From a virus, in IMG/VR virus record IMGVR_UViG_3300018421_000278, positions 1-20,784 of that record: a stretch of 20,784 bases of DNA, one strand, 5' to 3'. The notes beneath the pieces are model-generated. The model had not been told where the DNA came from and did no database searches. It worked only from the letters and a program-made list of their open reading frames with translations. Position 1 is the stretch's first letter. Every line of letters starts with the position of its first letter. Below are positions 6,898 to 14,048 of the stretch, piece after piece. The position numbers were made by a program, and so were the translations under genes.

Positions 6898-7739
6898 TAT
6901 ACAAATCCATCCTTATAATTTTTACCGGTAGTAAATGATTGCAAATCGAATCTCTTGCGCAATTTGTGAGGTGTATAGCTTGGCTGAAGAGTAACTTGTA
7001 CGTTCATGAGAACTGGCACAAATGTTGTTTCATCGCCTACTACAGCAGTTTTTACTGGCACATAATCAACATCCGAAGGATAGTTTATGCTGTAAGATGT
7101 CACCACAACTGGCACTTTGTTAAAACCATGTTGTCCTAAATATTCAAACAACATAACAGGCGGCGGTGTTCCGTATAGTCCACTTGCAACAGCAGAGTCT
7201 CCAAAGAAGCTCTTTGTACAAACTTTTAAGAAATGTATAACGCCTAATAGGTACTGTGCCTCTTTGGTAGTGTTAGCAGAAAAATCTGCTGTAACTGGTA
7301 TTTGCGGTGGCGTGGTGTTTTTATAAGTCATCAATGGATAGTTCTGGCCATGAAAATCTGGCATATTATAGTTAACCTGCGAGCTTAATAATATGTCAGG
7401 TGTGTATTGCCAAACTAATCCATTTGTTTCATGCAAGGGCTTTAACAAATAATCTATTTTTGTACCGCCGGTAGACGGTGCACCATCACCCTCTAATTCC
7501 CCTTTCCAGAACAAAGAGCGGCCACCATCTTTTGGTCTCAACCTAGCTCTCCAATCAACATTTGTGGTTATACCGCTTTGCACACCACTTTGAGTTACTT
7601 GATCGCTAAAAGTTGATAGCTGAGTGCTTAAATCAGTTAGGTATTGCTGATTACCTGACCCACTAGAATCTGCACCAGAGCCGGAGCCTGTGCTTCTAGC
7701 TGTTCCTGATCCTGTTCCGCTTTGAGTAAAAGTTGGCAT
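6897..7739 (-). CDS. 48: Gp48-like baseplate/tail-tube cap protein
   Basis: 280 residues. The first 35 are a Ser/Gly/Thr-rich flexible tail. The body starts at VDWRARLRPKDGG and continues with LLKPLHETNGLVWQYTPDI and QVNYNMPDFHGQNYPLMTYK, the layout I associate with gp48-type proteins of marine T4-like phages. The C-terminal half has beta-rich segments including VVVTSYSINYPSDVDYVPV. T4 gp48 has 364 residues. Gp48 sits on the hub and starts polymerisation of the tail tube. This is the first gene of the minus-strand baseplate operon, with CAGGAG 5-10 bases before its ATG and a late promoter close upstream. A gp54-type role cannot be excluded. Confidence 0.65.
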   Translation of the reverse strand: MPTFTQSGTGSGTARSTGSGSGADSSGSGNQQYLTDLSTQLSTFSDQVTQSGVQSGITTNVDWRARLRPKDGGRSLFWKGELEGDGAPSTGGTKIDYLLKPLHETNGLVWQYTPDILLSSQVNYNMPDFHGQNYPLMTYKNTTPPQIPVTADFSANTTKEAQYLLGVIHFLKVCTKSFFGDSAVASGLYGTPPPVMLFEYLGQHGFNKVPVVVTSYSINYPSDVDYVPVKTAVVGDETTFVPVLMNVQVTLQPSYTPHKLRKRFDLQSFTTGKNYKDGFV

Positions 7740-7757
7740 TTCATTTCTCCTGTACAG

Positions 7758-7765
7758 TATTTATC
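7758..7765 (-). promoter_or_regulatory. T4-type late promoter GATAAATA for the baseplate operon
   Basis: GATAAATA on the minus strand places +1 near 7752, giving a 13-base leader that still contains GGAG before the gp48 ATG at 7739. This tight, sensible geometry supports the motif as the late promoter of this phage. Confidence 0.75.
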
Positions 7766-7811
7766 GCTTTCATAATACACTGTTTTAATTGCCGAATCCT
7801 AATAAATATCA

Positions 7812-7839
7812 TTGACATAGTAATGTTTGACTGTATAAT
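7812..7839 (+). promoter_or_regulatory. Sigma-70-type early promoter of the gp55-gp47-gp46 operon
   Basis: TTGACA (7812-7817), a 16-base spacer and TATAAT (7834-7839) match consensus exactly and mirror the promoter at 1120-1147. A late-like AATAAATA at 7801-7808 overlaps the upstream side, so the operon could also be read late. A GGAGATAA ribosome site follows before the ATG at 7866. Confidence 0.8.
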
Positions 7840-7865
7840 AGTATATAGAACTGGAGATAACAATA

Positions 7866-8732
7866 ATGAAAAAAGCAACAACAGTTAACTATCTAAACAA
7901 CAAAGATATACTAAAAGAAATACACAAAAGCAAACTTACATATTGTTATGTTGAAGATATAAAATACACAGACTACGACATAATACTAGACGATATAAGC
8001 AAAATTAATGCTAAAACAATAAAACAAGCCAAAGAAAACAAGTCTGCAAAAATGCAGAGTCTAGCTTATGCTGCTGCAATGGTAAACCACGACAAAGCAG
8101 ATTATAAAAACAAACCAAAGCAAAAAGAATTTGCTGTAGATCCCAGCTCGTTTTCAGACGAAGACGTTGTGTTTCGTGTTATGACATATGAACACATTCC
8201 TGAAGAAGAAGGTCGCAAAAAGAATCCAAAATCTATAGCAGATGAAAAAGCCAAAGTGAATTTTCCTCCATTCAAGCAGTATGCTTATCAAGGCACAGAA
8301 TTAAAAGAAGTTGTTCGCAGTCATTGGAGAGGCACACTAGTAAGTGGCAGTTTTTGCACAGAACACGGACGCATCACAAACAAATTAGGCACTATGTTTC
8401 TAAAATTAGTAGAAAGATACAGCCACAGAGCAAACTGGAGAGGTTATACATACGTTGATGAAATGCGAGGACAGGCATTGCTACAACTTAGTCAGATTGG
8501 ACTTCAGTTTAACGAGTCTAAATCAGACAACCCGTTTGCTTATTACACCGCAGTGGTAAACAACAGTTTTACCAGAATCTTAAACTTAGAAAAGAGAAAT
8601 CAAACCATCAGAGATGACATTTTAATTGAACAAGGACATTTGCCTAGTTACAGCAGACAATTAGCACACGAAGAAGAAGTTAGAGTGCTAAGAGAACGTG
8701 TAGAGTCAAGTACTGAACAATTTCCAGAGTAA
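7866..8732 (+). CDS. 55: Late-transcription sigma factor gp55 with long internal insertion
   Basis: 288 residues against 185 in T4. The start VNYLNNKDILKEI matches the gp55 N-terminus. The sigma-2-like core is at about 172-250: LGTMFLKLVERYSHRANWRG, then YVDEMRGQALLQL, then NPFAYYTAVVNNSFTRILNLEK, which fits the gp55 helices that bind RNA polymerase and the -10 element. Between them (about 23-170) lies an extra, charged segment with no counterpart in T4 gp55. Gp55 directs host RNA polymerase to TATAAATA-like late promoters; in this phage the likely target is GATAAATA. The gene heads an early operon and is followed after five bases by gene 47. The C-terminal tail (VRVLRERVESSTEQFPE) is acidic and helical. 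Confidence 0.85.
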   Translation: MKKATTVNYLNNKDILKEIHKSKLTYCYVEDIKYTDYDIILDDISKINAKTIKQAKENKSAKMQSLAYAAAMVNHDKADYKNKPKQKEFAVDPSSFSDEDVVFRVMTYEHIPEEEGRKKNPKSIADEKAKVNFPPFKQYAYQGTELKEVVRSHWRGTLVSGSFCTEHGRITNKLGTMFLKLVERYSHRANWRGYTYVDEMRGQALLQLSQIGLQFNESKSDNPFAYYTAVVNNSFTRILNLEKRNQTIRDDILIEQGHLPSYSRQLAHEEEVRVLRERVESSTEQFPE

Positions 8733-8737
8733 ATTTT

Positions 8738-9754
8738 ATGAGTCAACTGTTTAAAACAGCGGCTTGCTTTACGGACATACACTATGGACTAAAGCAAAAC
8801 AGCCGCTTACACTTAGATGATTGCCACCGTTACATAGATTGGTTTATTGCAGAAGCAAAAGCAAGAAACGCAGAAACTTGTATTTTCTTAGGCGATTGGA
8901 GCCATCACAGAGCAAACATTAATGTTGCAACAATGAATGCAACCATCAAAGATCTCAAACGCCTAAATGATGCTTTTGAAAAAGTTTACTTTATCACTGG
9001 TAATCACGATCTATATTACAGAGATAAACGTGAAATGAACAGTATCGAGTATGCTCGTGATTTACCTAATTTTGTTATGGTAGACGAGCATTTTGAACAA
9101 GACGGTGTTGCAATTATTCCGTGGCTAGTGGGCGACGAATACAAAAAAGTTTCTAAAATGAAATGCAAATACATGTTTGGGCATTTCGAACTGCCGTACT
9201 TTAAAATGAATGCCATGGTAGAAATGCCAGATCATGGAGGCATAACTGCAGAACTACTCAGCGGCCCAGAGTATGTTTTTAGTGGCCATTTCCACAAACG
9301 CCAATACAAAAACAATATTCATTATATAGGAAACGCATTTCCTCATAACTATGCCGACGTAGATGACGATGAACGTGGTGCAATGTTTATTACATGGGAC
9401 GAAGAGCCAATATATGTGAATTGGGCAGAATGTCCTAAGTACAGAGTATTTTCACTTAAACAATTATTAGACGATCATCAAAATTTACTTGACAAATACA
9501 CATATGCTCGTGTAAAATTAGATATTAACATTTCGTATGAAGAAGCAACTTTTATTAAAGAAAAATTTGCTGAACAGTACAATGTTCGTGAATTACAACT
9601 TATACCTATAAAAGAAGAAGAAGAAACATATCAAGGTGGCGAAATAAAATTCGAAAGTGTTGATCAAATTGTTGTTGCTCAGATTAGCACTATAGATTCA
9701 AACACCATAGAGAAACAAAAATTAATTGACATATACAACGAGTTAGAAATTTAA
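8738..9754 (+). CDS. 47: Recombination endonuclease subunit gp47 (Mre11/SbcD-type)
   Basis: 338 residues, the T4 gp47 size (339). All calcineurin-like phosphoesterase motifs are present in order: D13-x-H15 (FTDIHYG), GDWSHH with D53, GNHD at 88-91, GH at 148-149, and SGHFH at 182-186. These bind two Mn ions in the Mre11 nuclease. With gp46 it forms the end-processing complex needed for recombination-dependent replication and host DNA breakdown. The C-terminal third is helical and charged, as in the cap/ATPase-binding part of the family. It begins five bases after gp55 and its stop overlaps the gp46 ATG by one base, consistent with equimolar production. Confidence 0.95.
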   Translation: MSQLFKTAACFTDIHYGLKQNSRLHLDDCHRYIDWFIAEAKARNAETCIFLGDWSHHRANINVATMNATIKDLKRLNDAFEKVYFITGNHDLYYRDKREMNSIEYARDLPNFVMVDEHFEQDGVAIIPWLVGDEYKKVSKMKCKYMFGHFELPYFKMNAMVEMPDHGGITAELLSGPEYVFSGHFHKRQYKNNIHYIGNAFPHNYADVDDDERGAMFITWDEEPIYVNWAECPKYRVFSLKQLLDDHQNLLDKYTYARVKLDINISYEEATFIKEKFAEQYNVRELQLIPIKEEEETYQGGEIKFESVDQIVVAQISTIDSNTIEKQKLIDIYNELEI

Positions 9755-11517
9755 TGCTAAACATTAAAAATGTTAGTGCCCGTAACTTTATGAGTATAGG
9801 CAATAACACACAAGCAGTAACATTTGAAAACTGTCAACTTACATTAGTGCTAGGACACAACCTAGATATGGGAGGTGATGGCAGTAGAAATGGTACAGGT
9901 AAAACCACTATCATAAACGCACTAAGTTATGCTCTCTACGGAGAGGCATTAACAAACATCAGGCGTGATAATCTCATCAACAAGACCAACGGCAAGGGCA
10001 TGATGACCACTGTTGATTTTGAAGTTAATGGAATAGATTATCGCATCGAGAGAGGAAGAAAGCCTAATGTTTTAAGATTATTAGTGGGAGGTAACGAAGC
10101 GTTTGACGAAGAACAGCAGGGCGACAGCAGAGAAACACAAAAAGCCATTGAAAAGATTATTGGCTTCCCTCATGAAATGTTCAAACATCTGGTTGCACTG
10201 AACACTTACAGTGAGCCTTTCCTCAGTATGAAAAGCAATGATCAAAGAGAAATGATCGAACAACTGCTGGGCATAACCGATCTTAGTGCAAAAGCAGATA
10301 TACTAAAAGAAAAAATTAAAATTGTAAGAGATGACATCAAAGAAGAAGAAATACGAATTAATGCTGTTAAAGACAGCAACGAGCGTATTGAAAAAAATAT
10401 AAACGAACTTGAATCTAGAAAAAAAGCGTGGGATGTCACATACAACAATAAACTAGAAGAATTAGAGAATGTAATTACAACATTAGCAGAACTCGATGTT
10501 GATGCAGAGATTGATGCTCATAAACAAAATGTTGATGCTAAAGAACAGCAGGACATTGTTAAAACTCTCAATAAAGAAAATAAATCTACTGTGGAAAGTT
10601 TTAATCGCAGTCAAGACAGGCTCAGTGAATTACACAACAATCTCAAGGATGCAGAAGATGGTGTGTGTCATGCATGTAAACAAAAAACATCTCATCTGGA
10701 AACTCACACCGAATACATAACAGAACTAACTGATAAAATTACTCAAGAAACAGAATATAACAATCAGCATGCACAAAAAATTAAGGAAATCACTGAAGCA
10801 CTTGAGCAAGTGTCTGTGCCTGAAGTAGTAAAAACGTATTACGAAACAGTTGAACAAGCATACGAGCACAAACACAATTTAGAATCATTGGCTACGCAAT
10901 ACGAAAACAAAAAACAAGAAGCCAATCCTTATGTCGAACAAATAGAGCTGTTAACAGAAACAGGCCTACAAGAAATAAGTTTTGACACCATAAACGAATT
11001 AACATACTTACAAGAACATCAAGAGTTTTTACACAAACTGTTAACCAGCAAAGACAGTTTTATTCGCAAGAAGATTATAGATCAAAACATTGCATACTTG
11101 AATCATAGACTTGCTTGGTATTTAGACAAGCTCGGATTACCACATGATGTTAAGTTTGGCAACGATTTAACTGTTGAAATCACAGAGTATGGTCGCGACT
11201 TAGACTTTGATAATCTCAGTAGAGGTGAAAGAAATAGACTTATTTTAGGATTAAGTTGGGCGTTCAGGGATATGTATGAAAGCCTAAACAGGCCTATGAA
11301 CTTGATGTGCATAGACGAACTAATCGACAGTGGCATGGACACTATGGGTGTTGAAAACGCACTTGCTATACTTAAAAAGATGAACAGAGAACACAGAAAA
11401 AATATATTCCTAATCAGCCATAAAGAAGAGCTAGTGGGTCGTGTAAACAACGTGTTAACTGTTATAAAAGAAGGAGGCTTCACAAGTTATAACACAGATG
11501 TTGACTTTGTAGATTAG
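9754..11517 (+). CDS. 46: Recombination endonuclease subunit gp46 (Rad50/SbcC-type ATPase)
   Basis: 587 residues, close to T4 gp46 (560). Walker A is GSRNGTGKTT ending near residue 52; the ABC signature LSRGE is at 488-492; Walker B LMCIDE ends with D521 and E522; the H-loop is LISHK with H556. Two coiled-coil arms (about 180-300 and 310-440) flank a zinc hook CHAC at 305-308. The hook dimerises two subunits through a Zn ion. The protein uses ATP to control the gp47 nuclease. It is translationally coupled to gp47. A 44-base gap with a hairpin follows before the next gene. Confidence 0.95.
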   Translation: MLNIKNVSARNFMSIGNNTQAVTFENCQLTLVLGHNLDMGGDGSRNGTGKTTIINALSYALYGEALTNIRRDNLINKTNGKGMMTTVDFEVNGIDYRIERGRKPNVLRLLVGGNEAFDEEQQGDSRETQKAIEKIIGFPHEMFKHLVALNTYSEPFLSMKSNDQREMIEQLLGITDLSAKADILKEKIKIVRDDIKEEEIRINAVKDSNERIEKNINELESRKKAWDVTYNNKLEELENVITTLAELDVDAEIDAHKQNVDAKEQQDIVKTLNKENKSTVESFNRSQDRLSELHNNLKDAEDGVCHACKQKTSHLETHTEYITELTDKITQETEYNNQHAQKIKEITEALEQVSVPEVVKTYYETVEQAYEHKHNLESLATQYENKKQEANPYVEQIELLTETGLQEISFDTINELTYLQEHQEFLHKLLTSKDSFIRKKIIDQNIAYLNHRLAWYLDKLGLPHDVKFGNDLTVEITEYGRDLDFDNLSRGERNRLILGLSWAFRDMYESLNRPMNLMCIDELIDSGMDTMGVENALAILKKMNREHRKNIFLISHKEELVGRVNNVLTVIKEGGFTSYNTDVDFVD

Positions 11518-11532
11518 CCAATATAAAGTCTA

Positions 11533-11561
11533 GCAGTTATTTTTTTGCTGTAAATAACTGC
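11533..11561 (+). promoter_or_regulatory. 10-bp inverted repeat abutting the start codon of the GIY-YIG gene
   Basis: GCAGTTATTT (11533-11542) and AAATAACTGC (11552-11561) pair perfectly around a nine-base loop (TTTTGCTGT), and the ATG begins at the very next base. In RNA this would sit where a ribosome must bind, and no Shine-Dalgarno sequence is visible. It could repress translation, bind a protein, or be an RNA-processing site. No U-tract follows, so it is not a terminator. Confidence 0.6.
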
Positions 11562-11984
11562 ATGCAATGGACATACAATGGCAACCCTGTAGAAAACTTA
11601 CCTGCAAATTGCGAAGCGTTTGTTTATCTTATTACCAACACAACTAACAACAGAAAATATGTTGGTAAAAAACTTGCTAAATTTAAAACTACAAAACCCC
11701 CACTAAAAGGTAAAAAGAACAAGCGTCGCGGAAAAGTAGAAAGCGACTGGAGAGAATACTGGGGCAGTTCAGATCACCTAAAAGAAGATGTTGCTACCTT
11801 AGGCGAGGACAACTTTACAAGAGAAATATTATATTTTTGTCCTAGCAGAGGAGTCGCAAGCTACCTAGAAGCACGAGAACAATTTGAACGAAAAGTGTTA
11901 GAAACAGATGACTACTATAACGGAATTATTAATGTAAGAGTAGGCGGTTCTAAAATTCTAAAAGAAGCACTTAAAAACACATAA
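11562..11984 (+). CDS. GIY-YIG-type nuclease-like protein
   Basis: 140 residues. The N-terminus has a variant GIY-YIG signature: FVYLITN at 20-26 in place of GIY, and KYVGKK at 32-37 in place of YIG. A basic insertion follows (KKNKRRGK, 51-58). The family's usual metal-binding Glu could be E103 in YLEAREQFE, with N124 in [10 protein letters not shown] at the end of the fold. A W-R-x-Y-W-G-S motif at 63-69 also occurs in phage members I recall. Such proteins are often homing or repair endonucleases, but this one is short, lacks an obvious DNA-recognition domain, and sits in a normal operon rather than an intron. Its target is unknown. A hairpin touches its ATG. Confidence 0.65.
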   Translation: MQWTYNGNPVENLPANCEAFVYLITNTTNNRKYVGKKLAKFKTTKPPLKGKKNKRRGKVESDWREYWGSSDHLKEDVATLGEDNFTREILYFCPSRGVASYLEAREQFERKVLETDDYYNGIINVRVGGSKILKEALKNT

Positions 11985-11994
11985 AGGCACACTG

Positions 11995-13026
11995 ATGCAA
12001 ATCGAAGAAGATATTAAATTAGATTTTTCTAACGTTTTAATACGCCCAAAACGATCTACACTTAAATCCCGCAAAGATGTAGACTTATCAAGAACAATGA
12101 AATTTAGAAATAGTCAACAAGACTATACTGGTGTTCCTGTTATGGCTGCTAACATGGATGGAGTTGGCACTTTTGAAATGGCAGAAGCACTAGCAGAACT
12201 AGGCTTGTTTACCGTGCTAACAAAAAGTTATACATCTGCACAAATACACCAGTGGCTAAATCAAAACAGACATAAAAGTACAATTACTAATCATGTAGCA
12301 GTAAGCACCGGTATTACTGATGAAGACTTTAAAAAAGTAAATGAAACACTCAAACTAAGTCGAAGCATCAAATACGTGTGTGTAGATGTTGCAAATGGTT
12401 ATACAGAAATGTTTAGCGAATTCATTTATAAATTGAGGACGCAGTATCCGGGCCTAGTTATTATTGCCGGCAATGTTGTTACAGGTGATATGACACAGGA
12501 ACTAATCCTAAACGGTGCAGACATTGTAAAAGTGGGTATTGGACCAGGAAGTGTTTGCACTACTCGCATACAGACTGGTGTTGGCTATCCTCAACTAAGT
12601 GCTGTCATTGAGTGTGCTGATGCCGCTCATGGTCTCGGTGGACACATCATTGCTGATGGGGGATGTACTTGCCCTGGTGATGTAGCCAAGGCGTTTGGTG
12701 CAGGCGCAGACTTTGTGATGCTGGGTGGTATGCTTGCTGGGCACGATGAAGGCGGTGGTGAAGTACTGGATGGCAAAATTACTTTTTACGGCATGAGTTC
12801 AGAAACAGCAAACGACAAACACTTTGGTGGACTTAAGGATTATAGATCTGCAGAAGGCAAAGAAGTTAGTATTCCACACAAAGGCAAGGTTGAGAGTACT
12901 GTACAAACTATTTTAGGTGGTTTGCGTTCAACTTGCACTTATGTTGGTGCAAGTAGATTAAAAGACTTGACAAAATGCACAACATTTGTTAAAGTATATC
13001 AAACTCACAACAGAGTGTATGAGTAA
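11995..13026 (+). CDS. guaC: GMP reductase
   Basis: 343 residues, the usual GMP reductase length. The start [20 protein letters not shown] is characteristic of GuaC rather than IMP dehydrogenase, and there are no CBS domains. The TIM-barrel active-site loop is [11 protein letters not shown] with the nucleophilic C188 and T190; [20 protein letters not shown] and [12 protein letters not shown] bind the phosphate; E287 in RSAEGK corresponds to the catalytic Glu. The enzyme reduces GMP to IMP and ammonia with NADPH, so it moves guanine nucleotides toward the adenine branch. In an AT-rich phage this may help match host pools to genome composition (inference). It follows the previous gene by ten bases and shares TAATG with the next. 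Confidence 0.93.
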   Translation: MQIEEDIKLDFSNVLIRPKRSTLKSRKDVDLSRTMKFRNSQQDYTGVPVMAANMDGVGTFEMAEALAELGLFTVLTKSYTSAQIHQWLNQNRHKSTITNHVAVSTGITDEDFKKVNETLKLSRSIKYVCVDVANGYTEMFSEFIYKLRTQYPGLVIIAGNVVTGDMTQELILNGADIVKVGIGPGSVCTTRIQTGVGYPQLSAVIECADAAHGLGGHIIADGGCTCPGDVAKAFGAGADFVMLGGMLAGHDEGGGEVLDGKITFYGMSSETANDKHFGGLKDYRSAEGKEVSIPHKGKVESTVQTILGGLRSTCTYVGASRLKDLTKCTTFVKVYQTHNRVYE

Positions 13027-13454
13027 TGATAGGACGTAAAAGAATTATATACGACAAAGACGGTGTCACACCATATATGCATCGTTGGCATTTGTTGTTT
13101 AAAGAAAAGCTGGATAACTTTTCCGAAAACAAAAAGCATCCTTTTAACATATTTTTACACAAAATCGTTTTATCTGACGAACCTGTTTTTCACGATCACC
13201 CGTGGAACTATTTTACAATAATCCTCAAGGGAGGATACTGGGAACATACACCAGAGGGCAAGTTTTGGAGAGGTCCAGGGCACATGCGCTTTAGCAAAGC
13301 CAGTAGTTTGCATTATTTAGAAGTACCCAAAGGCGGGTGTGCATGGACACTATTTTTTAGGTTTAGTAAACAAAAAGATTGGGGATTTATAAAAAATAAC
13401 AAGTGGATACATTATCAAACCTATCTTAGACACAGAGATTCAAAAAAACATTAG
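13026..13454 (+). CDS. Cupin-like protein
   Basis: 142 residues. The central part, LHKIVLSDEPVFHDHPWNYF followed by TIILKGGYWEH, is a cupin-like motif: H56, H58 and H74 could bind a metal, with H96 in SSLHYLEV as a possible fourth ligand. The N-terminal YMHRWHLLFKEKLDNF segment precedes it. Related small proteins are, as I recall, common in marine phages and bacteria without a proven function. It overlaps the guaC stop by one base and is the last gene of the plus-strand operon, so it may be co-made with the nucleotide enzyme. No substrate can be inferred. Confidence 0.55.
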   Translation: MIGRKRIIYDKDGVTPYMHRWHLLFKEKLDNFSENKKHPFNIFLHKIVLSDEPVFHDHPWNYFTIILKGGYWEHTPEGKFWRGPGHMRFSKASSLHYLEVPKGGCAWTLFFRFSKQKDWGFIKNNKWIHYQTYLRHRDSKKH

Positions 13455-13560
13455 AAACACATTTTAAGGCAATAATTATAATAAAACACACATGGCACAC
13501 ATGGCATTTCTTTAATACTTCTGGCACATAAAATAAAAACAACATAGGCACTACACCGCA

Positions 13561-13835
13561 CCATGTAAATGGCTCCTTGAGGTGGCAATTAACTCGCCAT
13601 CGGAATCTGGAGATGTAGTCGTATAGATGCAACAAACGTTATGGCATTAAATAGATGCAGGCTCTGAGAAAAAGCAACCTGCAAATTAGTATAATTAAAC
13701 TCGTCTAGATTATATTAGTTTCCGTGAGGCTGGCAACAGCAGTGACGGTAGTGTATGGGGAGAGAAGGCTCACCGCTTCCTAGTAGCACCCGAGATTGAG
13801 ATGGCGATACTTGTCGTGATGAGTGTCATTTTTTT
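13561..13835 (+). ncRNA. Candidate structured RNA, class unknown
   Basis: Plus-strand hairpins: CCAT-GTAA-ATGG (13561-13572) and GCTG-GCAA-CAGC (13729-13740), both with GNRA tetraloops; the second is enclosed by CCGT/ACGG (13722-13748) with an internal loop GAG/AGTG. TGCAGG/CCTGCA pairs near 13657-13682, and GTGGC/GCCAT near 13582-13600. The loops are GNRA only when read on the plus strand. It ends at a terminator-like hairpin and seven T's. It could be an independent RNA or a structured 3' end of the gp55-cupin mRNA. I cannot assign an Rfam class by eye. Confidence 0.45.
13806..13835 (+). terminator. Probable terminator of the gp55-cupin operon or of the RNA
   Basis: GATACT (13806-13811) pairs with AGTGTC (13822-13827), including one G-T pair, across a ten-base loop. 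An A and seven T's follow (13829-13835). The stem is short, so strength is uncertain. Confidence 0.5.
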
Positions 13836-13855
13836 CACCCGTGCATACGGGTGAA
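13834..13855. repeat. Perfect 9-bp hairpin TTCACCCGT-GCAT-ACGGGTGAA
   Basis: This is the strongest stem in the region. It lacks a U-tract on either strand, so it is not a standard terminator. It directly follows the T-run of the preceding terminator and could protect RNA 3' ends or be a protein-binding site. Confidence 0.6.
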
Positions 13856-13884
13856 TTATGGCTCAACTTTCGTGATAAGTTCTT

Positions 13885-13899
13885 AAGAGCTTCGCTCTT
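13885..13899. repeat. Hairpin AAGAGC-TTC-GCTCTT
   Basis: A perfect 6-bp stem with a three-base loop, followed by the longer TTTCTTAC (13909-13916) / GTAAGAAA (13954-13961) stem. The latter encloses a degenerate tract of GAAT/GAAC/GTGA-like tetramers (13917-13952). No function is evident. Confidence 0.45.
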
Positions 13900-13954
13900 C
13901 CTAAAAACTTTCTTACAAATGAATGAGTGAAGTGAAACGAACGAATGAATGTAG

Positions 13955-13976
13955 TAAGAAAAGACACGAAGTGTCT
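13955..13976 (-). terminator. Possible minus-strand terminator of the gp26 operon
   Basis: On the minus strand AGACAC-TTC-GTGTCT is followed by TTTTCTT. It lies about 70 bases beyond the stop codon of the second gp26 frame and faces the convergent plus-strand operon. The interrupted U-tract makes it a moderate candidate. Confidence 0.45.
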
Positions 13977-13985
13977 CTTAACCTG

Positions 13986-14048
13986 ATTGTGCAATATCTT
14001 GCAAATTATTATAAGGATTGGTAGTTATTGCGCAATATGTTGCGCATT
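13986..14048. repeat. Two related 22-base palindromic units
   Basis: ATTGTGCAATATCTTGCAAATT (imperfect, 13986-14007) and a cleaner copy at 14027-14048, whose core TGCGCAA-TATG-TTGCGCA is a perfect 7-bp inverted repeat. They differ at four positions and lie 41 bases apart (start to start). The second overlaps the stop of the minus-strand frame. They could be paired protein-binding sites or RNA hairpins. Confidence 0.45.

Larger units (their letters stand above)
13455..14046. other. Gene-free 592-base region rich in hairpins
   Basis: No convincing ORF occurs on either strand. The left part (13455-13555) is AT-rich with a CATGGCACACATGGCAT repeat near 13491. The middle (about 13561-13835) is less AT-rich and holds hairpins with GNRA loops. 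From 13834 to 13976 there are at least four more hairpins in a row. From 13986 to 14048 there is a pair of similar 22-base palindromic units. Transcription enters from the cupin-like gene on the left and from the gp26 operon on the right, so the region also separates convergent operons. No tRNA, tmRNA or rRNA signature was found. Confidence 0.7.

Noticed and set aside
11103-11483. 126-aa minus-strand frame inside gp46
   Set aside because: It lies antisense to the highly conserved signature and Walker B region of gp46 and has Ser/Leu-rich shadow composition.
13426-13635. 69-aa minus-strand frame overlapping the end of the cupin-like gene
   Set aside because: Cys/Phe/Val-rich without domain or ribosome site, and it crosses the structured non-coding segment.
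13811-13828. Hammerhead-like GTGATGAG string
   Set aside because: The conserved core CUGAUGA has G in place of the essential C, and no matching GAAA and stem III arrangement was found.
13455-14046. tRNA, tmRNA or group I intron in the non-coding region
   Set aside because: No T-loop TTC-A pattern with acceptor stem, no tmRNA ends, and no paired P7 (ACGACTA ... TAGTC) arrangement in the expected order.
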